Below the pieces are notes generated by a model. It searched no databases. It was not told the DNA's origin and was given only the letters and a program-made list of their open reading frames with translations. The position numbers and the translations under genes are program-made. Below, in pieces: positions 48,233-58,500 of a stretch of DNA of 64,000 nucleotides. Position 1 is the stretch's first letter, and each line of letters opens with the position of its first letter. This DNA comes from Lithodes maja (Eukaryota; Arthropoda; Malacostraca; Decapoda; Lithodidae), in contig JBAKBP010001579.1 of the NCBI GenBank assembly GCA_037953745.1, positions 124,001-188,000 on the forward strand, in the 5' to 3' direction.

Positions 48233-48600
48233 CATAGGTAGAGTTAAGTATGAGCTTTACTAAATTTGGAAACAAGAGAGAGAGAGTGAGAGGGAGAGGG
48301 GGGGGGGGGGAATGTTCGACGAAAACCTTACATATGATTCGAGTGATTTCTACTGATACATTTAGGCCTACCATTGAAACCTGAAAGTTTCATACCGATT
48401 CACTGATGGTTTAATAATGTTGAAATATCATACTCTAATAAAACTGCCAAACTAACCCACGCAAAGTTGTATTTCCTTTTCATCGTTGAAATGGCTCAGG
48501 CTCAGCTACGTAACAAGCTTGAGACAAGGAGGACCGTCTGTGTCAATTCCTCCATGAGTCTCTCCCATCAATAAACACACAAAATAAACCATTCAATTAT
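48233..48600. other. Unassigned spacer
   Basis: Contains a purine stretch (GAGAGAGAG...GGGGGGGGGGGG at 48276-48310). No ORF or element end. Confidence 0.4.
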
Positions 48601-48624
48601 TTTGAATTATTTCTTTGTATAAAA

Positions 48625-48885
48625 AGATACAACCGTCAGCCAGCCGTCCGACTGGCTCAGTTGATAGTGTGCCTGATTCCCATCTTGCAGGTCTCGCGTT
48701 CAATCCCCGCTCAGATTGAAAAGTTTTTCTGGGATATAGCCGGCGTTTACCATCTCCCCATGAGCAAGGGGGATGGGTAATGGTCTCTGGTAGACTAAAG
48801 AAAGCCAAGCGCTTGTGAATCCTCGAAGGAGGAGAACGGGCGCTATATAAGTAACCAGAAGATTATTATTATTATTTATTATTAA
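48625..48885 (+). mobile_element. tRNA-derived SINE
   Basis: An A-box-like TGGCTCAGTTGATAG and a B-box-like CGCGTTCAATCCCCGC are spaced as in a tRNA-derived head. A body follows, ending GGGCGCTATATAAGTAACC and an ATT-repeat tail (ATTATTATTATTATT). The GCGCTATATAA-type 3' end is characteristic of SINEs sharing an L2/CR1-like LINE tail. RNA polymerase III promoter boxes are implied; activity is unknown. Confidence 0.75.
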
Positions 48886-48938
48886 CATTATTTAATACTA
48901 ATATAACTACTTAATAGCACCGTATACAAGAACTAAAC

Positions 48939-50598
48939 ATCTATCTATCTATCTATTGCCCGACGCCATGATCCCCGAAGGGGTGGCCACGAACGAACCG
49001 CCCCCATGCACCTCTGTTCCCAGTCAGTCGACGCCCCTCCTCCCAACCAGCATTGCCTTCGTTCATATACTTCCTCACTCCATCCTTCCACCTCTCTTTC
49101 GGTCTACCTCTCCCTCTCTGTCCCTCCACCTCGCTCGCGTACACCCTCTTAGTCATTCTCTCGCTTTCCATACGTTCCATATGGCCGAACCATCTCAAGT
49201 TGTTCCTTTTCACACTTTCCAGCACATCTACCTCCACACCACACCTCCTTCTTACTTCCTCATTAGTCTGTCTATCCCTCCATGTAACTCTGCACGCACT
49301 TCTTAACCTGGAAACTGAGGGAAGACTCTTAAGAGTTCCCCCGGCAGACTGCGGGAAGACTCTTAAGAGTCAGAGAAAAAAAAATCAATTTTAAACATCG
49401 AAAAAAAAATTGCCCTTGGGCCATGCAAAATATCAGTCCTCTACCTCCCCTCCTTCCCCACTTTTGTCCCCTCCTTCAGTTATCACCTATTTTCCCTGTT
49501 ATTCCCTTATTCTGAGCTATATTTTTGTGCTAACATTAGCGAGTTGCAAGCAGGGCATTGTCATCACTGTTAGCAAGCGAGTGCAAGAGAGAGAGAGAGA
49601 GAGTATCGATCGACAGTGTCTCAGTGGCCTTGGGGGAAATTGGCGGGAAAGGAGGTTGCCTCACCCATACATTATGCAGCTCCCGCCCTGTATCGCCGAT
49701 TTTGACCATCCAAACGCTGTTTTCACTTGTTTTATTGTTGTAACAGGTTAATACCTTTATAATCAACCTATAATAGGCACATATGGATAAGTATTAATGC
49801 TATTTATGGTAAAATGAATATTTTAGTAATGGAAACAGCTCAAATACATGCGCACTTCAGAGGTTAAGTAATTCATTTCCACTGCTCTCACTCTTGGTCT
49901 GAGTCTCTCAACCAACGTCCATGCTTTGCTTCCGTAAGTCAGTGTCGAGATTACCACACTGTCATGCAAGGACTTCTTCACTTCCATACTGACCACCCTA
50001 TTTCTTGTTACTGCTTTCAGCGTTCCTACAACCCTCTTCCCCTGTTGTACCCTCTCCCGCACTTCTTCATCCATAGTCCCATCTTTACTCAGCACACTGC
50101 CCAAATACTTTAAAAGAGTTGACGATCTCCATAGCCTGACCGTTCAGCTTCACCTCACACTCTGTGACTTCACCCCTTTCGAAGACCATAACCTTGCTCT
50201 TCCCCGCATTTACCTTCAAATTCCGTTTTTCGCACGCTGTTCCAAACTCATTTACCAGACCCTGCAACTCCCATTCATTATCACTCATCAGAACTGTATC
50301 ATCCGCAAACAGCAGTATAGGTAGCTTCCACTCAATTCCCTCCCTTTTCAGCGATACACCAACATCCACTGCTCTTGATAGTATTTCTTTCATGACTCCA
50401 TCCATATATACAGTAAACAACCACGGGGACATCACACACCCCTGTTTCAAACCAACATTCAGGTCAAAGAACTCGCTCTGCTCACTCTCCACACGTACTG
50501 CCGCCTTTGCACCCTCATACATGCTCTTTTGGCTTTCAGCAACTTGCCATCTACTCCGTATATTCTATGTACTTTCCACAAACCTTCTCTATCCACTA
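48939..50598 (-). mobile_element. RTE-type LINE copy D, 5'-truncated, split by MITE P1
   Basis: Possible 8-bp target duplication AACTAAAC at 48931-48938 and 50599-50606. The coding parts are 48953-49302 (RWFGHMERM to GRGRPKERWKDGV) and 49868-50598 (YMDGVMKEI, LLFADDTVL). The TTAA-flanked MITE P1 lies between them. An extra T near 50110 and a small deletion near 50528 shift the frame. It is more diverged from A, B, C and E than those are from each other, so an older copy. Confidence 0.88.
49307..49863. mobile_element. piggyBac-type MITE family P, copy 1 (557 bp)
   Basis: Flanked by TTAA (49303-49306, 49864-49867); the RTE copy D sequence continues exactly across. The ends are CCTGGAAACTG and, inverted, CCTCTGAAGTG. 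It is the same family as 52040-55888 and 62752-63377, with shared subterminal CTCTTAAGAG palindromes and the GCAAGCGAGTGCAAGAGAGA block. Confidence 0.9.
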
Positions 50599-50775
50599 AA
50601 CTAAACTAAAAAAACATTTGCTTATAATTTTCTCCACAAATCTCACTGCTGCTAGACAATTCAAGACTCATTAAGTGTAAACAGCCAATTTGCCGATACA
50701 TGCTATGAATTATTTCCGAGAATGTGCCCCGTGAGTCGGCCATGTGACTGCATTACGTGAAATCAACACTCTTAA

Positions 50776-51490
50776 CCCGCTGAGTGCCAGCCAATTTTGA
50801 CGGTGAGCTTCTGCCAGTGCCAGAGTTTTTTTTTTTGGCTAAATCTATCAAGTTGGGAGAGAAAGGAAGGAAAATGGTAAAAAAAACACTCCCCTTGTCC
50901 ATTTTCCCCAGAAATCAGGTCCCCGATGGTCCCGAAAGTAGCTGAAAAGACACTATAGACTACAAAGACTTTTATGGTATCGGAATGTATGGGTAGGAGG
51001 GTGGTGGGAGGGTCGTTTGGGGGATGGTGGGGGGAAGGTAGAAGCGTAATTGACTCATGTTACAAATATGAAGCCGATTGGTGAGGTAGTTTCACCACCA
51101 CGGATTTTCCTTTTTTTCCTTATCTTCGTACGGATACGCTGGAAGTGGGTGGTGGGAGGCGGTTGGCGGTGTGGTGGGGGGAAGGCAGAAGGGTAAGGGA
51201 CTTGTCACACAAATATGGAACCGATTGGTGCAGTCGTTTCGCCACCACAGATTTTCCTCTTTTTTTCCTTCTGACGGGACCGACAGTCAGCAAGTGAGTG
51301 GGCGGAGGGATTTGGGATTTTTGTGGTGGGTAGCCAAAAGGGTAAGGTACATGTGGTAAAAATATGAAAGCCATAGGTGCAGTCGTTTCGCTGCTACGAT
51401 TTTTTTTCGGCGAGGACATATATATACGTCCCTGGCACTGGGCGTGACAACACCCTAGGACGTATATATACGTCCCTGGCACTAAGCGGG
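50776..51490. mobile_element. piggyBac-type MITE (715 bp)
   Basis: Flanked by TTAA (50772-50775, 51491-51494) with good terminal repeats CCCGCTGAGTGCCAG and, inverted, CCCGCTTAGTGCCAG. The right end holds two direct copies of an ATATATACGTCCCTGGCACT segment and the palindrome GACGTATATATACGTC. The middle has three related blocks of about 120-150 bp around GTGGTGGGGGGAAGG. No transposase. Confidence 0.88.
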
Positions 51491-51494
51491 TTAA

Positions 51495-52035
51495 CATAGC
51501 TATCTACCCAATAATTACGCCACATTGCTTTCCTAATTGACCATATTGTAAAACTACTCTATATAAAAGGGACACGAACTACCCTCGGGCAAGGTGCTGT
51601 AGTTTTTGAAAAGAGGCTCCAGCTTTGAAAATATTACGGTTGATAACCAATATATATGCCCTATTTTTACTAACTACCCCTAGGGCACTCTTACGTTCAT
51701 CTATCCATTAGGGTGGGTCTTATTTTAAAGTTCCCTTTCCCTCAACATTTACGTTCACCCATACATTAGGGAAGGACTTATTCATATTGTCACCTTACTC
51801 TTAAAACCCTGCCATAGGGTTACTCTATTTTATCAGGTATCTTGTGTTGTAACCAAGTTAAGAGGGGCGTCCGCTATGGCTATGTAGCAAATTGTGTTAA
51901 ATACTCCCTGAGTAATGGCAAGACTTAGAGTATCTACTCCTCATAATACTATTGAAAGCTTCATGCCTATTCAAGCTTATTCTCTTGAGATAACTTTCAA
52001 GATAATTGGAATTCACATCTGTAAAGAATAATTAC
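51495..52035. other. Unassigned host or older element sequence
   Basis: No ORF or recognised repeat. The block ATCTATCCATTAGGGTGGGTCT / ACCCATACATTAGGGAAGGACT suggests a weak local duplication near 51700-51780. Confidence 0.4.
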
Positions 52036-52589
52036 TTAACCTAACAAGTGCGCATGGGGGTAATTGGAAACGTCCCCCTGTGCTGACGTATTTGAGGTGT
52101 TTGCGTCACTAAAATATTCATTGTGCCATTAATAGCATTAATACTTATCCATATGCGCCTATTATGGGTTGATTATAAAGGTATTAACCTGAAACAACAA
52201 TAAAACGAGTGAAAACAGCGTTTGGATGGTCAAAATCGGAGATATAGCCCGCAAGTTGTATAATGTATGGGTGAGGCAAGCTGCTTTCCCGCCAATTTCC
52301 CCCAAGGCCACTGAGACACAATCAATCGATACTCTCTCTCTCTCTCTTGCACTCGCTTGCCATCAGTGATGACAACACCCTGCTTGCAACTCGCTAATGT
52401 TAGCACGAAAATATACCTCAGAATAAGGGAATAACAGGGAAAATAGGTGATAACTGAAGGAGAGGAGGAAAGTGGGGAAGGAGGGGAGGTAGAGGACTGA
52501 GATTTTGCATGGCCCAGGGGCCAACAAAAAATAAAAAAATAAAAAAATAAAAATAAACAAAAACATTTTTTTTCGATGTCAAAAGTTGA

Positions 52590-55500
52590 CAGGCCCCAGG
52601 CCCCTGCCCCTGGGGGTTAGGGAATAGAATATGCCCCACGTGCCTTCTGCGTGTCGTAAGAGGCGACTAAAGAGGTTGGGTCGGTGGGCTTGCGACCCCC
52701 ACCCGGAAAAAATATCTAAGCAAAAAGAAACGAACGAACAGCCTCGGATGCGGACGGAACCAACGTTGACGAACCACGACCGACTAAGGACATGCCTTCG
52801 GACATTCTGAGAATGGCGACATGGAATGTTAGTGGCATGAATGATGGCACAAAAGAGAGAGAGGTTCTGGAAGTGTTAGTGAATGCCAGGCTGGATGTAT
52901 GTGGAATGACAGAGACCAAATGGAAAGGTTCAGATGTGAGAGAGTGGGAGTGTGGAATAGGTGTGTGTGCTGGAGTGAGTGAAGGAATAGCGAGAGAAGG
53001 TGCATGTTTGTTTGTAAGTAGCAAATGGAAGGAATGTGTAAGAGAGTATGGGTCTGTGGGTTCAAGGATTGTGTGGGTGAGAATGAAAGTAGGAATACAA
53101 ACGTGGGTGATTGTATGCGTGTATGCCCCGACAGAGGATATACTTGAAAGAAAGAAAGAGGAGTTCTGGATGAATGTGGAGGCGTGCCTGGAGAAGTTTG
53201 ACAAGAACGAAAGAATATTTCTGATTGGGGATATGAATGGTAAGGTGGGTGATAGGAAAGTTGAGGGAGTGGTGGGAGGGGGGGGGTACCATCAGAGGTG
53301 AATGGGAATGGTAGTGCACTTGTGGACGTATGTGTGGGGAGGAGGCTGTGGATAGCCAACACCTTCTTCCGACACAGAATGATCCACAGGTACACGTGGA
53401 AACGGATGTTGACAATGAAGGATAAGACAGTGGTGGAACGAAAGTCATTGATTGATTATGTATGTGTGGATGAACGAATGAAGAAATCTGTGATGGATGC
53501 TAGGGTGTATAGGGGTATTGGAGGGGGTCTGTCTGATCATTATGTAGTGGTAGCTAAGGTTAGGATACAAAAGAAGTGGGTGAGGAGAGCAGGAGGGTGG
53601 AATGGTGAGGAGGGTGGAGAGGTTGCAGGAGGAGGAAGTCAGGGAGGAGTACAGGAGAGCAGTGGAAAGACGACTAGGTGGGTTCGACCTGGAAGTTATG
53701 GAGGAAGTGGAGGAGATGAGCAAGGTGTTTAAGGATGAGATCTGTGCAGCATGTGAGGAGGTGTGTGGAGTGAGGAGAAGAGGGAGGGGAGTGAAAGGTA
53801 CAGCATGGTGGACAGAAGAGGTAAGAATAGCTGTGGAAGAAAAGAAGAAAGCATATAGAGAGTGGTTGGGTAGTAGAGGGAATGAAGATTCCGAGAGACA
53901 GAAACGAGCGAGGTACGTGGAGAGTAAGAGGGTGGTGAAGAGAGTAGTGAAGGAAAGTAAGAGAAGAGTAGATGAGGAATTTGGAAGGAATCTGAGTGTA
54001 AAATGGAGGGAGAGTAAGAAACTGTTCTGGAAAGAAGTCAAGAAAGTTAGGGAAGGTAGCAAGGGAAACAGTAAGGGTGTGAAAGATAAGAATGGGAGAA
54101 TGCTAGCCGAGAAGCAAGAGAGAGTCGAAAGATGGAGGGAGTACTTCAGTGAGTTGCTAAATGAAAGGAATGAAGAGCCAGCAAACATAGCTGGATATGG
54201 TATGGGAGGGAGAAGAGAAGTAGTGGAGGAGGAGGTGGGGATCAGGAGGTCAGAAGTGTGGGAAGCCATGAAAAGAGTGAAGTTGGGGAAAGCACCAGGA
54301 ACAGATGGAGTGTGTGGGGAAATGTTGAGGTATGGTGGTGAGATAGTGATAGAATGGGTATGGAAAATGTGCAAACTAGCATGGGAGAAGGGGAGTGCAC
54401 CCGATGACTGGAAGACTGGCATAATAGTCCCCCTATATAAGGGCAAAGGGGAAAGAGGAGTGTGTGGTAACCACCGAGGAATATGTCTTCTAAGCGTAGT
54501 AGGGAAGGTATACAGTAGGGTAGTGATTGAGAGAGTGAGAGTGAGAACGGAGAAATGGATAGGCGACGAGCAGGGAGGCTTTAGGAAGGGAAGAGGATGT
54601 GTAGATCAGATTTTTACCCTGAATTGTGTTGTGGAGAAGTATCTGGAGAAGAAACAAAAGGTGTATGTTGCCTTTATGGACTTGGAGAAGGCCTATGACA
54701 GAGTGGATAGAGAAGGTTTGTGGAAAGTACTTAGAATATACGGAGTAGAGGGCAAGTTGCTGAAAGCAGTGAAGAGCATGTATGAGGGTGCAAAGGCGGC
54801 AGTACGTGTGGAGAGTGAGCAGAGCGAGTTCTTTGACCTGAATGTTGGTTTGAAACAGGGGTGTGTGATGTCCCCGTGGTTGTTTACTGTATATATGGAT
54901 GGAGTTATGAAAGAAATACTATCAAGAGCAGTGGATGTTGGTGTATCGCTGAAAAGGGAGGGAATTGAGTGGAAGCTACCTATACTGCTGTTTGCGGATG
55001 ATACAGTTCTGATGAGTGATAATGAATGGGAGTTGCAGGGTCTGGTAAATGAGTTTGGAACAGTGTGCGAAAAACGGAATTTGAAGGTAAATACGGGGAA
55101 GAGCAAGGTTATGGTCTTCGAAAGGGGTGAAGTCACAGAGTGTGAGGTGAAGCTGAACGGTCAGGCTATGGAGATCGTCAACTCTTTTAAGTATCTGGGC
55201 AGTGTGTTGAGTAAAGATGGGACTATGGATGAAGAGGTGCGAGAGAGGGTACAACAGGGGAAGAGGGTTGTAGGAACGCTAAAAGCAGTAACAAGAAATA
55301 GGGTGGTCAGTATGGAAGTGAAGAAGTCCTTGCATGACAGTGTGGTAATCCCGACACTGACTTATGGAAGCGAAGCATGGACGTTGGTTGAGAGACTCAG
55401 ACCAAGAGTGAGAGCAGTGGAAATGAATTACTTAAGGAGTGCGTGCGGAATTACATGGAGGGATAGACAGACTAATGAGGAAGTAAGAAGGAGGTGTGGT

Positions 55501-55801
55501 GTGGAGGTAGATGTGCTGGAAAGTGTGAAAAGGAACAACTTGAGATGGTTCGGCCATATGGAACGTATGGAAAGCGAGAGAATGACTAAGAGGGTGTACG
55601 AGAGCGAGGTGGAGGGACAGAGGGGGAGAGGTAGACCGAATATGAGGTGGAAGGATGGAGTGAGGAACTACATGAATGAAGGCGGTGCTGGTTGGGGGGA
55701 GGGGCGTCGACTGACTGGGGACAGAGGTGCATGGGGGCGGTTCGTTCGTGGCCACCCCTTCGGGGATCACGGCGTCAGGCAATAGATAGATAGATAGATA
55801 G
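52590..55801 (+). mobile_element. RTE-type LINE copy E, apparently full length
   Basis: Flanked by a 9-bp duplication, aaaagttga, at 52581-52589 and 55802-55810 inside MITE P2. A leader of about 200 bp (starting CAGGCCCCAGGCCCC, with TGCGTGTCGTAAGAGGCGAC) precedes the ATG. The 3' end is CGTCAGGCAATAG plus four ATAG units. It is the longest of the five copies. Confidence 0.92.
52792..55785 (+). pseudogene. RTE copy E endonuclease-RT, two frameshifts
   Basis: The start MPSDILRMATWNVSGMN shows the endonuclease N-terminus that copy A lacks, followed by LDVCGMTETKWKG with the catalytic Glu. A single-base loss in a G-run near 53281 shifts the frame (53298-53600: DVCVGRRLWIANTF, SLIDYVCVDE, LSDHYVVVAK). 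A 14-bp deletion near 53600, relative to copy A, restores the original frame. From 53602 the protein is open to 55785, with GKAPGTDGV, FMDLEKAYDRVD, GLKQGCVMSP, LLFADDTVL and RWFGHMERM. The two shifts sum to 15 bp. Only two lesions separate it from an intact ORF, but as read it cannot make one continuous protein. Confidence 0.9.
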
Positions 55802-55892
55802 AAAAGTTGATTTTTTTTTCACTCACTCTTAAGAGTCTCCCCGCAGTCCGCCGGGGGAACTCTTAAGAGTCTCCCCGCAGTTCCCGGGTTAA

Positions 55893-56187
55893 TAACTATA
55901 TCACGCTAATTTATTATATCCCAGACTAACTACAAGTTATAATATTGAACTGATCTATAATTCTTCTACAATACCACTCTGTATAACAGTTTCGTGTATA
56001 ACCAAATAATCTCATTATACCTTATATATAATTATGTAAGTGTGTAACCCCTCATACCTGGTATATCCATAAACACTATACAGTAACGTTAACCCTACTA
56101 GTAACGGTAGTAATTAGCAGCTTCAGGTTAGGTTTCATTTATTTCATATTTTTAATGTGCAGGAGATGGTGATGGAGAGATGTGTGT
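55893..56187. other. Unassigned AT-rich spacer
   Basis: No ORF or repeat seen; it lies between MITE P2 and the right Y arm. Confidence 0.4.
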
Positions 56188-56470
56188 GAAATACTTCATT
56201 CCTTCATCAGGTGTTCAGAATAAATGTAAACGGTGAGGTGCCAGAAGTAGCTCCTAGCTGGGTAAAAGTGAGAGAAGGGAGGGTGGGTGTAGTTCTGGGG
56301 TCGGAGAGAAAATGGGAGGGTTTAGGTGGGGTATGGAACCAACAAGGAAAGGGGGTAGAGGGGATACCTCTCCACCATGCAGTGCTACTAACAGGGAAAA
56401 TGAAACAAATGAATCCTGACGACTGTACCTGTCAAATAGGTGTCCAGTAACTAAAATCGTACCAAATTTT
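56188..56470 (-). repeat. Right arm of inverted repeat Y
   Basis: About 280 bp, reverse complement of the composite left arm at 46898-48232. Here TACCTGTC...CAGTCGTC is uninterrupted, which proves the MITE in the left arm is an insertion. The pair may be terminal inverted repeats of an element inserted between the transposase halves. Confidence 0.8.
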
Positions 56471-56480
56471 CTTGTGTTAA

Positions 56481-56686
56481 CCCTTTGACTGCGGGAGGCC
56501 AATATTGATTGTAATTTAACTACCCCCCCAGCGATTTTCTTTATGAGTGGATAGATCTATCACAGGGAAAAGTTTAAAATAACATCTAAACCAATCATTT
56601 TTAATCAATCTAGAGCTTTTTCATTACATACAAGCTACCAGGAGACGATTTTGTTCAGTTTCAATATCCCGTCTGCGGTGAAAGGG
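56481..56686. mobile_element. piggyBac-type MITE (206 bp)
   Basis: Flanked by TTAA (56477-56480, 56687-56690). The ends are CCCTTTGACTGCGGG and, inverted, CCCTTTCACCGCAGACGGG. Confidence 0.8.
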
Positions 56687-56722
56687 TTAAAATCTTAGCT
56701 AATACAAATGTTTCATTTTTAG

Positions 56723-57220
56723 GGTTCAATCTATGGACCAAAAGGACGTATGGCAGGGCGAGAGCGTGGAGGAAACACGACAGTGATTGCTGCGATATCT
56801 GACCGCTGTGGAATACTGTATTACGAAATTCACTATGGCTCTGTGACGAAAGAAGTATTCAGCGACTTCATCGCATCCATTGCAGTAATCATTGGAGACC
56901 CTAGACCCACACTCATTCTAGACAACGCTCCAATTCACAACGGCATCGCAGCGGTCTATCCCGAGTTGAATTTTAAATTTCTCCCTCCATACTCTCCTTT
57001 TTTTAATCCCATAGAAAATTGTTTTTCCATCTTTAAGTCCTACCTGAAGCAGTACCTCCATCATGAAGCTCCACAGTGCAACGTGGCCCGCGCCAGGCAA
57101 GAAGGAGTGACTCTCAATGCTCTGAGACAGAACATTCTACATGTTGGCGTTGAGTTTGCACTGCCCCATGTCACGCAACATATTGCGTCGCAGAACTATA
57201 ACCACGCCAACACTTACTAG
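56723..57220 (+). pseudogene. IS630-like transposase, C-terminal catalytic part
   Basis: After a good acceptor-like TTTCATTTTTAG (ending 56722) the frame reads GSIYGPKGRMAGRERGGN, TTVIAAISDRCGILYYEIHY, LILDNAPIHNG (second catalytic Asp), FLPPYSPFFNPIENCFSIFK (catalytic Glu), and ends HIASQNYNHANTY. Thirty residues separate the second Asp from the Glu, four fewer than the 34 familiar from IS630/Tc1 DD34E enzymes. The part is undamaged. It is either the second exon of a split gene or the stump left by an insertion. Confidence 0.85.
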
Positions 57221-57281
57221 GTTCAATCCACTGAGCGCCGTGACATCTTCAATTGATAGATTATACTGTCATACACTTTCC

Positions 57282-57430
57282 TCCACTGGAAACAATTCAC
57301 AACACAGGTTTCGTACACACACATGGGTTGTTAATTTCTACCTAACAGGTTACCATACGTGAGGTAGAGAAGGCAGAAACAACCCATGAGTACGAAGCCT
57401 TTGTTGTGGATTGTTTCCAGTGGAGGCAAC
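57282..57430. repeat. Imperfect hairpin downstream of the transposase
   Basis: CCTCCACTGGAAACAATTCAC...ACATGGGTTGTT pairs with AACAACCCATGAGT...GGATTGTTTCCAGTGGAGG, giving arms of about 50 bp with a few mismatches. It could be a small fold-back element or a 3' structure of the transposon. Confidence 0.7.
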
Positions 57431-57991
57431 TTTACAGTACATGAGAGTAAGATATTTGAAGGCACTTTACTTTTTCCCATTTTCTTGTCTTTTCTTCATT
57501 TTGTTTTGTACGTAATCGTAATCGTATACTGTATGTACTGTACGTACTATAGTGACATTAAAATTATATAACTTATGTTTGTTTAAACAAAAAATTGTAT
57601 TGATATATTTAAGTAAATATACTCAGACAATAAATATTCATGCGTATTATTAATTTTTGATGATTGTCAAATAAAGTCTTTTGATTGATGATTGTTTCAC
57701 TCACAATGTATAAAACTTTTGGAGACTTGAAATCAATTAGAGATACGTGGCTGTTGAAACGTTTTGCAAACTGTCAATTTCAAATGTCTGACCGTTGAAT
57801 GGATTTGGAAGATAGTTGTAAGCAAATAGAAGACTGTCATTCTTCAACTCGAATGTTGAAAGTATTTGGTTAATTGTTCAATCGCATTTGTAAAATGTGT
57901 TGTTTTATTTTGAATGTCTTAATTTTTGTAAATACAAGTTATTGAGGCAAATCATTATATCACTAATTATCTCATTGTTTAGTACCTGCAT

Positions 57992-58499
57992 ATGTTTGTC
58001 TACTACATAATGACAGTCATGACACATGATATGTTTTTCTACTACATAATGACAGTCATGGTACATGATATGTTTGTCTACTACATAATGACAGTCATGG
58101 TACATGATATGTTTGTCTACTACATAATGACAGTCAGGGTACATGATATATTTGTCTACTACATAATGACAGTCAAGGTACATGATATGTTTGTCTACTA
58201 CATAATGACAGTCATGGCACATGATATGTTTGTCTACTACATAATGACAGTCATGGTACATGATATGTTTGTCTACTACATAATGACAGTCATGGTACAT
58301 GATATGTTTGTCTACCACATAATGACAGTCATGGTACATGATATGTTTGTCTACTACATAATGACAGTCAAGGTACATGATATGTTTGTCTACTACATAA
58401 TGACAGTCATGGTACATGATATGTTTGTCTACTACATAATGACAGTCATGGTACATGATATGTTTGTCTACTACATAATGACAGTCATGGTACATGATA
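57992..58499. repeat. 39-bp minisatellite, 13 copies, open in both directions
   Basis: Thirteen units of ATGTTTGTCTACTACATAAT + GACAGTCATGGTACATGAT with scattered single substitutions. As 39 is divisible by 3, a frame on plus (13-residue unit HDMFVYYIMTVMV) and one on minus (HYVVDKHIMYHDC) stay open across the array. There is no sign of a gene. It ends abruptly at the Gypsy LTR (58501). Confidence 0.95.
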
Positions 58500-58500
58500 T

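Larger units (their letters stand above)
52040..55888. mobile_element. piggyBac-type MITE family P, copy 2, hosting RTE copy E
   Basis: Flanked by TTAA (52036-52039, 55889-55892). The outer ends are CCTAACAAGTGC and, inverted, CCCGGGAACTGC. It is inverted relative to copy 3 (62752-63377) and matches it throughout once RTE copy E (52590-55801) is removed. Confidence 0.9.
45770..57970 (+). mobile_element. IS630/Tc1-like transposon, hollowed out by nested insertions
   Basis: The two halves of one transposase (46320-46820 and 56723-57220) lie in the same orientation about 9.9 kb apart. Outside them, 45845-46070 and the reverse complement of 57690-57875 share blocks in the same order (AATGCAATTGAACAAT, TTTCAACATT, TGACAGTCT, TTTGCAAAAC). 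These look like degraded long terminal or subterminal inverted repeats. The exact ends and a TA duplication were not resolved, so limits are approximate. Confidence 0.5.

Noticed and set aside
48640..48720. A functional tRNA gene
   Set aside because: A- and B-box-like sequences exist, but no full cloverleaf with an acceptor stem. The body continues into a SINE 3' region and an ATT tail.
53445..54446. 333-residue minus-strand ORF
   Set aside because: Antisense shadow of RTE copy E; identical in kind to the antisense frames over copy A.
57992..58499. 39-bp direct repeats resembling a CRISPR array
   Set aside because: The repeats are contiguous with no unique spacers, and the context is eukaryotic. 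It is a minisatellite.
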